Assembly: GCF_009770985.1 (NCBI RefSeq)
Contig: NZ_WSRW01000005.1
Span: 1 to 64,000 of the forward strand
Source: Mucilaginibacter lacusdianchii
Lineage (GTDB): Bacteria > Bacteroidota > Bacteroidia > Sphingobacteriales > Sphingobacteriaceae
Length of the DNA stretch: 64,000 nt
Direction of reading: 5' to 3'
In this document: piece after piece, positions 36,301 through 43,529 of the stretch
Numbering within the stretch: position 1 is the first letter of the stretch
How the letters are laid out: every line of letters starts with the position of its first letter
Position numbers and translations under genes: made by a program
Notes under the pieces: model-generated
Seen by the model: only the letters and a program-made list of their open reading frames with translations
Databases searched by the model: none
Told to the model about the DNA's origin: nothing

Positions 36301-37512
36301 ACCAGTAAACAACCAGTACGCCAGTACGCCCAGTGAGTAGATGTCGGAAGCTCGTGACGCATCACCCACAGTCAGTTCAAGAGGGTGGTAGGGGGTCGCA
36401 TTCGATTCGGTGATCGTCGGCATTACGGTGTAACCCTCTTGGTTGTGGTCCGTGAAATAAGATTTACCAAAGTTTCCGAGATACGCATAACCACTACTCA
36501 TATAGATGTTATCCGGATTAATATCCCTGTGAAAAATGTTCTCTCTGTGTGCTTCTTTCAGCGCAGCCATTACATTTCGCAGGATATTGATTTTTTCCTG
36601 AAAGGTAAACGTTTTAGATCTAGCCTCTGCACGAAGAGAATTTTCATCTAAAAAATCGGAAATCTCGTAGAATAAATGGTTTTCCTCATCAATCTTAAAT
36701 TCAACATTCAGGATGAAGGGTTTCGCCTTAATCTTGTGCAAGGCTTTATACTGGTTTTTAATCGCTTCTTCCCTCCGAAGAAGTTCCTGCTGGGATAAGC
36801 CGGCAACCTGTAAGGAAAATTCTTTTACCCTTTTCCTAATAGATGAGGTAACGCCTTTGGGTTTGACGAGATATTCAGTGAAATTCGGTTCCTGTTGAAG
36901 GACTTCAATAATTTCGTAGCCTTCGACCTCCCGTTTCTCATTGGGTTTTTTTTGGCTCTGCGTGCCGTCCAAATATTGAACGATAGATTTACAGATATCT
37001 TCTATTTCGTCCGCTTCTTTCCCGACCTGCCCTGGATCAATCAGGTAATGCAGCAACTGCTCATTTAATTGAAAGGTGAGCTTGCCCGCTTCCTGCCAGA
37101 GCGAGGGCGCAAAAGCATTGGGAAAAGATAGCGTAACCATGTTTTGTATCCAGGCTTTCCCCCAGGAAGGGTCATGCTCTTTTAGCTTCGACGCCAAAAT
37201 GGCTGTCTTCTGTCTGCCTGTTTTTAACGGATTGGGCTTTTGCCGGTCATTCAAGTACCAGTAATTGTCATCACCTTCGATTCGCCCTTTCCAATCTTTA
37301 TTTTCAATATTATATATAGCGTGAGGCGTTACGACAATTAGATCATACTCCCAATACTGGGTGCGTTGGTTTCTCGGGTTGGTGGACGCAATCTCGACAT
37401 TGGGTATCAGAAAGAAAGTATCTGGAAGATTTACTTCCAAATAATCAAGCAGGCGTTTCTCTCCACCATTGACCACCGAGTCGAAGTAGGGCGGTTTTAT
37501 GATTCTTGCCAT
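33373..37512 (-). CDS. MAD6/PglW-like protein: NERD, pseudokinase, kinase, P-loop ATPase
   Basis: A 1379-aa multidomain protein. Residues about 10-120 form a NERD (nuclease-related) domain (GGEKRLLDYL, then YDLIVV, then NIENKDWKG). A first kinase domain (about 230-460) keeps HRDINPDN near 331 but has LGNFGKS where DFG should be, so the metal-binding Asp is Asn and it is probably a pseudokinase. A second kinase domain (about 505-770) looks active: GRGGYSRVFKV near 514, HRDIKPHN near 622, and DFN in place of DFG. Then comes a P-loop GNAGDGKT near 836 and a long STAND-like region. This order resembles PglW of BREX type 2 and MAD6 of MADS. It overlaps the MAD5-like gene by 16 bp. Confidence 0.8.
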   Translation of the reverse strand: MARIIKPPYFDSVVNGGEKRLLDYLEVNLPDTFFLIPNVEIASTNPRNQRTQYWEYDLIVVTPHAIYNIENKDWKGRIEGDDNYWYLNDRQKPNPLKTGRQKTAILASKLKEHDPSWGKAWIQNMVTLSFPNAFAPSLWQEAGKLTFQLNEQLLHYLIDPGQVGKEADEIEDICKSIVQYLDGTQSQKKPNEKREVEGYEIIEVLQQEPNFTEYLVKPKGVTSSIRKRVKEFSLQVAGLSQQELLRREEAIKNQYKALHKIKAKPFILNVEFKIDEENHLFYEISDFLDENSLRAEARSKTFTFQEKINILRNVMAALKEAHRENIFHRDINPDNIYMSSGYAYLGNFGKSYFTDHNQEGYTVMPTITESNATPYHPLELTVGDASRASDIYSLGVLAYWLFTGEEPFRTPYELDKMGGKLPLEKLPSSLNKALPKWLDELCDKTILTDDFKRLDSIEQVEEFIDEALREKDTALPAAKALVREVNTPFDPNELKEGDRLGVYVIHQVLGRGGYSRVFKVKHRLQDKYYTLKLFHESVNANSVIDEYKALIELNHPNIVKFVWNDEAPSGQFYTVMEYLDGENLSAYTRTDAKLPIYRVYQVALDILQALVSMQKLSKPILHRDIKPHNIIWDNEKRFVLIDFNVASFVDANKDFVGTNPYLAPDLITSGYKVNWDKSADTFALGVTLYELTCKQYPWSPSKTPRLSMMPRYPKDIEPRISKQFADFLYKGINPNGAGRYADAMEMLTALQAIGEDGILAQTQEEHLPGLATPSEGDFLTYLNSLYSQSKNGNFGTRASEHTTPFDRQTYIHSKLDKKLLPDILDGKYKLVIITGNAGDGKTAFIKRIEQHETIRGFTKHPHKNGAMFTIDGVPFESNYDGSQDEDERANNEVLEQFFAPFEELERYSDARQGRIIAVNEGRLVEFLKTTAKHSKLGDTIENYFYNEGHYDLPTGLMIINLNLRSATAQDHLEPSLFRKQIKVLTQKELWSKCTDCSLSERCFVKYNVESLNDPASGEEVISRLEWLLKTASLKRELHLTMRDLRSFIAFTISRDFGCADIEALYSSSPDDPVEHWQYYYFNITNPAINDSGNQDRLISLLRETDIGEVAIPGRDRDLFFGHHKSADYLEFSDRQYNLLDEFNEHKIWVPTHEQDQELIKRIRDIQKAFIRHQYFEGRSELLTSSDNLSNPGSETTPFPSHLLRLPYQSVFRFVRVLTDGGFATGIKESISRAISLNEGCDNPNIDRNYLVLASTDIRDPFSKSFRLFSLSNFELFVNRTDHLVKYLEYEPDSLTFRHKVEKHIKLTISLDLYEMLFFIQHGFSPSLNDLRGKFIELIIFKNLLENLNYTEVVVTGDNLKFYKISKDEQERLHVETLDL

Positions 37513-38867
37513 GATTCTATTTCTGTTTCGACTTGTTGTATGGCATCTTGTTCTAAAAAACAGGCTTCGCTCAACTTATTCATTGAAGCTTTGACTTTTT
37601 CAGTTATTTCCTCAAAAAGAGATTCGATTACTGGTACACAAAAATTCGAGATTTGATTGTTGTCGATATGCTTCTGCACGCTTCCAAATTCTAACGTCTT
37701 TAATAATTTTTGTCCCACGGAAGTTTTTAGAAAGCAAAAGATGTATTCATTGTAGTTCTTTCGGGCATTTGGCACAATACGCACTAAATTGTTTGTTGCA
37801 GATACGCCATCCAAGAAATCAGTAATGTAAGATACATAACCAATTGTTCCAGCATCTTGAATTGCAATCCATCCCTCTTTCAAAATATAATTACTAATAT
37901 TTTTCATCTTTCTGGACAAATGATTTTCCGAAACTGGATAGTGAGATAGAAGGTCAGAGCCACTGAAAAAGGGAATTCCGTTTTCAGCTTTTTCGGTCCG
38001 TATTCTCTTAAAAATTCCTGGAGTAAAAACTTCTTTGGATAGCTCTTTTATAGTGTATGTTGGAATGCCATTTTTCGCTACCTCATCATAAAATTTTTGA
38101 ATAGAATTGGTGTTGAAAGTTGCTTCTAACCTTGAGTTGTGAGCTGTTCTAGACTTAATATTCGTAATATAAATCTTGTCGAAAATAACTGTTGGAAGAG
38201 CACTTTCTAATGATGTTACGGCGTCTTTTATTAATACATTAGCTTCTACGCGTAAGTTAGATGATTTAATGATTAAGTCGTTAATTAGCTTTTGCTTACT
38301 TTCTGGTAAGATAGGGATCGGTATATCTTTAATATGGTGAGGCTCTATATGTTTGACAACGCCACCGTAACTTGATTGTGTAATTAAACCGTAACCGTAT
38401 CGTGAGGCCAAAAATGCATAGAGATAGCCGCGTTTGATTTCTTTCTCAGCAGGGTTGATGCGAACAAGATCGTCTGTCCCGATCTTGCCATCGTGATTCG
38501 CTGTAGTGTAAAATACTTTACCCAAAGTTCCCGAGCGAGTTATTAAAATCCAGTTGGCTCTTAATTCTAACTCGGCTAAGTGAGGTGAATGCTTTTTCGA
38601 AACATATTTTCCGGATTCAAGCTCTAGTTTAAATAGATCAGAAGCGGAGTAAAAAATATGACCGAAGTCCTTCGATTGAACATATACGCGTTTGTGAATA
38701 TTTCCTTTGAACAACTCGAAGGATTCTGCACTTAGAGTTGTTAAACGATATGGACAAGTATGTTCTAGAATACGTCTGGTCGAAACCCCATCACTTAAAT
38801 GAAAAGATGCATCCAGTCTCACTCCAGTTTTTATGACCCAGTTGCTGCTTACTTGAATGACTTTCAT
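37497..38867 (-). CDS. MAD5-like type I specificity subunit (HsdS-like)
   Basis: A 456-aa S subunit that would choose the DNA sequence for methylation. Two target-recognition regions are visible in tandem. The first ends in HIEPHHIKDIPIPILPESKQ. The second ends in SVQKHIDNNQISNFCVPVIE and is followed by a helical conserved region. Each half contains the typical ILITRSGTLG or AIQDAGTIGY strand. ATG 38867 is chosen because it overlaps the methyltransferase stop as ATGA. The gene is noticeably more AT-rich than the downstream kinase and ATPase genes, as variable specificity genes often are. Confidence 0.8.
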   Translation of the reverse strand: MKVIQVSSNWVIKTGVRLDASFHLSDGVSTRRILEHTCPYRLTTLSAESFELFKGNIHKRVYVQSKDFGHIFYSASDLFKLELESGKYVSKKHSPHLAELELRANWILITRSGTLGKVFYTTANHDGKIGTDDLVRINPAEKEIKRGYLYAFLASRYGYGLITQSSYGGVVKHIEPHHIKDIPIPILPESKQKLINDLIIKSSNLRVEANVLIKDAVTSLESALPTVIFDKIYITNIKSRTAHNSRLEATFNTNSIQKFYDEVAKNGIPTYTIKELSKEVFTPGIFKRIRTEKAENGIPFFSGSDLLSHYPVSENHLSRKMKNISNYILKEGWIAIQDAGTIGYVSYITDFLDGVSATNNLVRIVPNARKNYNEYIFCFLKTSVGQKLLKTLEFGSVQKHIDNNQISNFCVPVIESLFEEITEKVKASMNKLSEACFLEQDAIQQVETEIESWQES

Positions 38868-40879
38868 TTTTTTTCCTGGATCGATTCCAAAAAAGCCGAG
38901 CAAATTTTTGGAAGGTCGTCATCTAATAGTCTTAATTTCTCTTTCCTAGTTTTGAGGTCAAGGCTGCCATCTCTTTTACGAATCACATATTGAGTTTCGA
39001 AGTCGAAAAGTATTTCTGATCCGTCATCGTCTCGCATATAAATTGGATTACCTCGACGGTCCTTTCCCAATTTCTCGGCAACTGCCATAAATACAGCATA
39101 GTCTTCACCTCTCTCCTGGGATAATTGTCTTTCTAACTCCGTCTTCTTTTGAAGAAAGAGTAAAGATGCTTGAACTCCTACTTGCGGTAAGAATGCTTCC
39201 ACAGCTAAATCCACGGATGCCAAAATCTTAAATTTATCTAAAATCCATTCCCTGACTGGGAATGTGTTGGGATTGCCTAAAATTCCGTCTGGTAGAACAA
39301 TAGCCATTTTCCCCCCTGGTTTCAAATAATCGTAGCAAGCTTCTATAAAGAGAACCTCTGGTGCATCGCTGTACTTCGAAAGGAAGTATTGCTTCGCAAT
39401 TTCTGGTTCAACCTTGACCTTTGCACCAAAAGGAGGATTAGTAAACACTAGATCAAACTTCCCTCTTGCATCATTTTTGTGACCCTCCTTCACGTCCTTC
39501 AAAGTCAACAAACTCTTTTCAATGGCCGATTGGATTTTTTCTATTTCTTCAGGATGCTCCCAATTAGGATAGGCGAGGGAATTAACGTGAAAGATATTTG
39601 CATGACCATCACCAGCCATAACCATATTCATTCGAGCCGCTTTCTTCAAATCCGGATCAAAATCAAAACCGAAGATGCTATTTTCTGCATATTTCTTTAC
39701 TCGCTCGTTAACCTCTTTAGAATTGAACTTTTCGGATAGGAGAGGTCCAGATAAATTTGGGTACAATTGCGATGCAATCTGTCGACGTACATGGTCCAGT
39801 ACCATTACGAGGAAACCACCAGAACCGCAGGCTGGGTCGAGTATCCGATCATTCTCGGTGGGTTGCATCATCTCCACCATAGCTTTAATAATGTTCCGCG
39901 GAGTGAAAAATTGCCCGGCCTCTTGTTTTAGTGTATTGCTTACAATTGTCTCATAAGCCATGCCTTTCACATCAACTGACGCATCTAAAAACGAATATTT
40001 TGAAAGTTCAGCTGCAATAAAAGCTATGCCTTTGTCTGTTAATCCGATGGCTTCATTTCCATCAAAAACTTCAGAAAAGATTTCGTCTCTTTTTAACTCT
40101 TCGAAGATACCTTTTATCCTCTTGGCTACCGCTCTCCGGCCATCTTCAGTGTTCTGCTCTTTTACACCAACCCAAAACTTACGACGAAAGCTTTCATCAG
40201 AGAACATAAACTTCCTCTTTTCATCATAAAGTTTACAAAAGATCAAGTTTAACAGCTGCCAAAAAGCATCTTTCTTACGTCCCTCATTACCGTAAATATA
40301 GTCATGTGAACGCTTGAAAACTTTCATTAACGAATCATTGGCTGGCTTTTTACTAGAAGAGCGATCGGCTCGATCAATGTCGTCAAGACTTTCACCTTCT
40401 CCCGGAAAGTCCGACAAATCCACAAACTCGAAGTCAAATCCCATTGCATCGTCCTCCTTTTGCAAGTAGTGATAACTCGATCCGTTCGCCCATAAGCCAA
40501 ATTCACAACTTTCGACAGCTGCCATTGCATTTTCAAGTGCCGCTCTTACTCCCTTTTGCTTGTCGTTCTCTTTGACTTTGTCATCCTGCACTATGCAAAT
40601 CCGAATGATATATTCCTGTTGATGCGGTTTGCTTTTTTCGAATATGACAAGATCTATTTTCTGCTTTCTTTGTTTTCCCGATTCGGGGTCAGTAAAAAGT
40701 ATGGAGTAATCACGTGCCATATCCGCTAAGTCAAAGCCGTATTCTTCATTTAGCATGAGAATCACAGATTGGAGATTTAGCTCTTGCGCTTTGACTTTTT
40801 TTATTTCGTTAGTTAGAATGCAAACCAGTTGGTTATCTTCTAATATTATATCTTCCTGTTCTAAACTTTCGATCGACAT
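38864..40879 (-). CDS. MAD2-like N6-adenine DNA methyltransferase (HsdM-like)
   Basis: A 671-aa type I-style methyltransferase that transfers a methyl group from S-adenosylmethionine to adenine. Motif I is DPACGSGGFLV (about residue 350) and motif IV is NPPFG (about 485). An N-terminal domain (about 20-160) resembles the HSDR_N nuclease fold, with IDLVIF and ALENAMAAVESCEFGLWANG, but the E-x-K position reads RICIV, so it is probably a DNA- or protein-binding relic. With the S subunit (4-bp overlap) it should mark host DNA. A separate HsdR-like helicase is absent; that job would fall to MAD6-MAD8-like proteins. Confidence 0.85.
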   Translation of the reverse strand: MSIESLEQEDIILEDNQLVCILTNEIKKVKAQELNLQSVILMLNEEYGFDLADMARDYSILFTDPESGKQRKQKIDLVIFEKSKPHQQEYIIRICIVQDDKVKENDKQKGVRAALENAMAAVESCEFGLWANGSSYHYLQKEDDAMGFDFEFVDLSDFPGEGESLDDIDRADRSSSKKPANDSLMKVFKRSHDYIYGNEGRKKDAFWQLLNLIFCKLYDEKRKFMFSDESFRRKFWVGVKEQNTEDGRRAVAKRIKGIFEELKRDEIFSEVFDGNEAIGLTDKGIAFIAAELSKYSFLDASVDVKGMAYETIVSNTLKQEAGQFFTPRNIIKAMVEMMQPTENDRILDPACGSGGFLVMVLDHVRRQIASQLYPNLSGPLLSEKFNSKEVNERVKKYAENSIFGFDFDPDLKKAARMNMVMAGDGHANIFHVNSLAYPNWEHPEEIEKIQSAIEKSLLTLKDVKEGHKNDARGKFDLVFTNPPFGAKVKVEPEIAKQYFLSKYSDAPEVLFIEACYDYLKPGGKMAIVLPDGILGNPNTFPVREWILDKFKILASVDLAVEAFLPQVGVQASLLFLQKKTELERQLSQERGEDYAVFMAVAEKLGKDRRGNPIYMRDDDGSEILFDFETQYVIRKRDGSLDLKTRKEKLRLLDDDLPKICSAFLESIQEKK

Positions 40880-40984
40880 TAATAATTTATATTTGGTAGG
40901 AGTTCCATTATATCTTCACTTCTATCCTTGTTTACATAATAATGCAAGTTATTTATAATCAACGTCTTAAATTTAAGATTCGCA

Positions 40985-41578
40985 TTATTTTGAAGATGAT
41001 GAGAATCTTTTGTTATTGAGCCATGAACTTAAAAATACTGTTTTTCTGCGAAGGGATCGAAATTTTTGGGTATCCACTACTGGAATTTCGGAAAACAAGG
41101 AAGCAAAGATTGCTGCTTTGTATTGTTGTATGTTGTCGCGTGCTTTGATCTCTTCTTTTAAGGAAATAAAGCTCATCTTCGTGCCGGAGGGCGTACGGTC
41201 AGAATGCAACTCTTCTAACTGCCTATCAACATTGCAAGAATAATGCCTTTTGGATAGGGTTTTATCGCTGATGCCGCTAAGTGTTCTTTTATCCCAGATA
41301 CTAAGCTTATTTTGGCATACGGCTCTACTTGTGTAATATATAATCTTAACTTTGGGTGACATTTCGTTTTTAAATGCCAATCCATTGAATGGATATAAAT
41401 TGCGGTACATTTGATAGATCGGAAGGAATTGTTCGAGTCCGTTTAAACTCAAGTTGATTGAGCAATTTAGCAACTTCAGTAAACATGCTGTTGGAGCCCC
41501 TGTTACCTCCCTGGCACTAAACGCCTCTTTTTTAAAGAAGTGTCCTCTCAGAGAAATCGTAAGGTTAGGGTATTGCAT
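40985..41578 (-). CDS. Uncharacterised 197-aa protein at the head of the MADS-like operon
   Basis: A 197-aa basic protein rich in Ser, Lys and Leu with no recognised domain. It runs on the same strand 105 bp before the methyltransferase gene. A good promoter sits directly before its ATG, so it would be the first gene of the operon with an almost leaderless transcript. It could be a divergent operon regulator or may not be translated, in which case the region is a long 5' leader. No helix-turn-helix is evident. Confidence 0.5.
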   Translation of the reverse strand: MQYPNLTISLRGHFFKKEAFSAREVTGAPTACLLKLLNCSINLSLNGLEQFLPIYQMYRNLYPFNGLAFKNEMSPKVKIIYYTSRAVCQNKLSIWDKRTLSGISDKTLSKRHYSCNVDRQLEELHSDRTPSGTKMSFISLKEEIKARDNIQQYKAAIFASLFSEIPVVDTQKFRSLRRKTVFLSSWLNNKRFSSSSK

Positions 41579-41585
41579 GATGTAA

Positions 41586-41614
41586 CAAATATATACTCTT
41601 TCTTAACATTTCAA
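41586..41614 (-). promoter_or_regulatory. Promoter of the MADS-like operon
   Basis: Read on the minus strand, TTG (41614-41612) and TATATTTG (41593-41586) match the Bacteroidota -33 and -7 elements with an 18-bp spacer, close to the usual 19. The -7 box ends 7 bp before ATG 41578. No other strong promoter was seen before the methyltransferase gene, so this probably drives the whole run down to the PP2C gene. Confidence 0.6.
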
Positions 41615-41618
41615 AACT

Positions 41619-41765
41619 TTGTCACCACAGGCTAAATCGTGCAAGATATCAAAAGGTCAAATCATAGAAGTCGCGTTACTCGAAAAAAATTCAATTGGAT
41701 TTGATAGCCATTTGAGCAAACAAGCATTAGAAGTTTTAACAAAAATTACTCAGCGATTGTATTAA
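41619..41765 (+). CDS. Possible 48-aa ORF with TTG start
   Basis: From TTG 41619 to TAA 41765 the frame reads as a plausible small protein (core ISKGQIIEVALLEK, then LSKQALEVLTKI). It has no ATG and no clear promoter, and lies opposite the operon promoter. It may be a remnant of a degraded small DNA-binding or antitoxin-type gene. Low support. Confidence 0.25.
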   Translation: MSPQAKSCKISKGQIIEVALLEKNSIGFDSHLSKQALEVLTKITQRLY

Positions 41766-41972
41766 TATGACAGGACTGTCAGTATAAGAAGAGGCTTTGT
41801 CTCGTGGAAGCCAAGTAAGGCCAATAAGTGAATGGATTTAAAATTTGCTGGTTAGATACGCAATCATTAATCTGGCCGCTTATTGAAAATTATTAAGGCA
41901 TATTGCATGAATTCCAATCACATAGGTTTACTTGGATGATGAAATCGACTCTGAAAAGACCTTTATAAATTG

Positions 41973-42212
41973 CTAAGCAACAGGAATTTCTAAATCCAAA
42001 ATTTCCTTCAACGGTACATCGAGTCCTTTGGCAAACTCAATCATGGTAAGAAACGTCATGTTGATCTCGCCTTTTTCATACTTTCTAATATCCGAGTAGT
42101 CAATATCGCAATGTTGCGCTAATTTTCTGTAGGATAATTTTCTGTTTTTGCGCAGCGATGCCAAGTGCCTACCTAATATAACAAGATATTCTTTTTGTTT
42201 GTCGCTATCCAT
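41973..42212 (-). CDS. XRE-family helix-turn-helix regulator (79 aa)
   Basis: A 79-aa protein that is almost entirely a Cro/C1-type helix-turn-helix domain. It reads LGRHLASLRKNRKLSYRKLA, then HCDIDYSDIRKYEKGE, where the recognition helix is IDYSDIRKYE. It binds DNA as a dimer in this family. It lies upstream of the MADS-like operon and is a candidate MAD1-like regulator. A 9-bp inverted repeat lies 43 bp before its ATG, in the spacer to the divergent 43-aa peptide. It is related to the 87-aa regulator 370 bp away. Confidence 0.85.
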   Translation of the reverse strand: MDSDKQKEYLVILGRHLASLRKNRKLSYRKLAQHCDIDYSDIRKYEKGEINMTFLTMIEFAKGLDVPLKEILDLEIPVA

Positions 42213-42255
42213 CCACAGTGTTTACTGTAGCGAAAATTGACTTTTCAATATTTAT

Positions 42256-42292
42256 AAGTGTGGGTATATATCCCCACACTTTGTTAAATTTG
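42256..42292. promoter_or_regulatory. 9-bp inverted repeat (operator candidate) with adjacent -7 box
   Basis: AAGTGTGGG (42256-42264) and CCCACACTT (42273-42281) are perfect inverted arms with an 8-bp spacer. Four bases later TAAATTTG (42285-42292) fits a plus-strand -7 box. The site lies between the minus-strand XRE gene (ATG 42212) and the plus-strand 43-aa membrane peptide (ATG 42364), and is a good candidate for binding by one of the neighbouring XRE proteins. Confidence 0.5.
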
Positions 42293-42363
42293 TTCTCGGA
42301 AAGATAATATCACCTTAATAACTTTTGATTATCATTGTACACTAACCAATAGCATATCCCAAC

Positions 42364-42495
42364 ATGCGAAGTAAACCAGGACTTGCTCCAAACAGAAGAA
42401 GTCTAAGAATTCGTAAGCAGATAATTTATGGTCTAGCGCTTATTGTGCTTTGGGTGATAGTTTATTTGGCAATATATTTCAAGTGGATTAAATAA
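42364..42495 (+). CDS. 43-aa single-pass membrane peptide
   Basis: ATG 42364 to TAA 42495 encodes 43 residues. The first 20 are strongly basic (RSKPGLAPNRRSLRIRK). These are followed by one hydrophobic helix (residues 20-39, IIYGLALIVLWVIVYLAIYF) and a short KWIK tail. The plan fits a type II small membrane protein or a type I toxin-like peptide. It lies between two XRE regulators on the opposite strand. No antisense RNA was identified. Its role is unknown. Confidence 0.5.
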   Translation: MRSKPGLAPNRRSLRIRKQIIYGLALIVLWVIVYLAIYFKWIK

Positions 42496-42581
42496 GTCTT
42501 CTATTAACAACGCCTTAAATTTCTCACAGCTTGCTAATTTAACCTGTCTGACGGGTAGTTGCTGGGAAGGCATCTCCTCAG

Positions 42582-42845
42582 CTAAACGGGGAATTCCAAT
42601 AACTCTTTAGGGGGCACATTTAGCCCTTTGGCAAGCTCAAAAATCGTAGAAAGCTGTATATTCTTTTTTCCGTTTTCAATTTTTGAGATTTGACTATCAT
42701 CAAGCTCACAATTCGCAGCTAAAGTTCTTAACGATAAGTTTTTTTCTTCTCGAATCCTTTTCAAATTAGAGCCAAACAGTTCTTGAAGTTCTTTGAAATT
42801 ACCTTTCAAGGCCGATAGAATTAAATTTTGATGAATTTCATCCAA
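42582..42845 (-). CDS. XRE-family helix-turn-helix regulator (87 aa)
   Basis: An 87-aa protein with a Cro/C1-type domain: LKRIREEKNLSLRTLAANCE followed by LDDSQISKIENGK, with the recognition helix in DSQISKIE. It shares its C-terminal pattern (MIEFAKGLDVPLKEIL versus IFELAKGLNVPPKELL) with the 79-aa regulator, so the two are paralogues. A TGCGG/CCGCA inverted repeat lies 15-34 bp before its ATG and may be an autoregulatory operator. Confidence 0.85.
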   Translation of the reverse strand: MDEIHQNLILSALKGNFKELQELFGSNLKRIREEKNLSLRTLAANCELDDSQISKIENGKKNIQLSTIFELAKGLNVPPKELLEFPV

Positions 42846-42859
42846 TAAATGTGAAAATT

Positions 42860-42879
42860 TGCGGATTTAACGTACCGCA
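42860..42879. promoter_or_regulatory. TGCGG-N10-CCGCA inverted repeat (possible XRE operator)
   Basis: TGCGG (42860-42864) and CCGCA (42875-42879) are inverted with a 10-bp spacer, in the promoter region of the 87-aa XRE gene. Short arms make this a modest candidate. Confidence 0.35.
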
Positions 42880-42949
42880 TTTGCTAAATTTTATTATATT
42901 TGTTTTGCGATATCTAAATATTATAAAATATTGGTATTCGCTTAAATCT

Positions 42950-43115
42950 CGACTTAGAAACGTGAGAAATTTTTAATGCCGCGAGATGATAAGTGAAGTG
43001 CCCACGCCATAGGTGTGGGCTCTCTTATCGTGGCCGGGCTTTCTCACGTGCCCTAAGTCGGTAAGTTGAGTCCACGCCTATGGCTTTCTTATTTCTAGGA
43101 CCCGCTCAGCTTACC
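42950..43115 (+). ncRNA. Strongly structured two-domain palindromic element (possible RNA)
   Basis: Domain 1: CGACTTAG (42950-42957) pairs with CTAAGTCG (43053-43060). Inside it ACGTGAGAAA (42960-42969) pairs with TTTCTCACGT (43040-43049), then GATAAG (42988-42993) with CTTATC (43024-43029). The tip hairpin GCCCACGCC (43000-43008) pairs with GGTGTGGGC (43012-43020) over a 3-nt loop. Domain 2: GGTAAGTTGAG (43060-43070) pairs with CTCAGCTTACC (43105-43115), and GTCC with GGAC inside it. Both domains contain CCACGCC. The element ends 14 bp before the next ATG. It could be a small RNA, a leader or a MITE-like DNA repeat; strand is nominal. No reverse transcriptase or transposase lies nearby. Confidence 0.5.
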
Positions 43116-43129
43116 ACATCCTTGAGCAT

Positions 43130-43396
43130 ATGGAAGCGGTATATATAAAAAACAATTCAGGTTCGCCATCATGGAAGACAGTCCTAGAGACTTTCTTCAA
43201 ACGGAACTCCCCCGAATCCGTACAGCTGCTGTTCTGGCGTATGTTTCAGTGCTGGGTGACCAGGGACTGTGCGCTTCGCGGCGGAATGTCCGATGAGGAA
43301 GTAGCTGTCGCCTTCGATCAGCTGATTGAGTTCGTTTCTGCGGCCTATACGCATCACCAGGCCCAATCTCCATCCGGTAACCCTCAAAGCTCGTAA
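43130..43396 (+). CDS. Small uncharacterised protein (88 aa)
   Basis: An 88-aa soluble protein beginning MEAVYIKNNSGSPSWKTVLE, with two cysteines (CWVTRDC) and an acidic helix SDEEVAVAFDQLIEF. No known family. It starts 14 bp after the structured palindromic element and lies 133 bp before the TlpA-like gene, so it opens the second cargo block. Function unknown. Confidence 0.6.
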   Translation: MEAVYIKNNSGSPSWKTVLETFFKRNSPESVQLLFWRMFQCWVTRDCALRGGMSDEEVAVAFDQLIEFVSAAYTHHQAQSPSGNPQSS

Positions 43397-43529
43397 CCCA
43401 TGGTGTATTATCCTGCCTTCTCTTGGTTACTGCTGATCTGCCCGCCTGAGTAAAGCGGACGCCGCCGCTTGGTAATCTATCCGACGGCAGGCTCTCTCCC
43501 TTATTTATTCATTTCACTGCTTATTTCTC

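Noticed and set aside
25665..41578. BREX type 2 (Pgl) system
   Set aside because: The kinase resembles PglW, but no PglZ-type phosphatase, PglY/BrxC-type ATPase or PglX is present; the M plus S pair and MAD7/MAD8-like order fit MADS better.
42950..43115. Retron msr-msd RNA
   Set aside because: Nested stems look similar, but no reverse transcriptase gene is present nearby, so retron identity is not supported.
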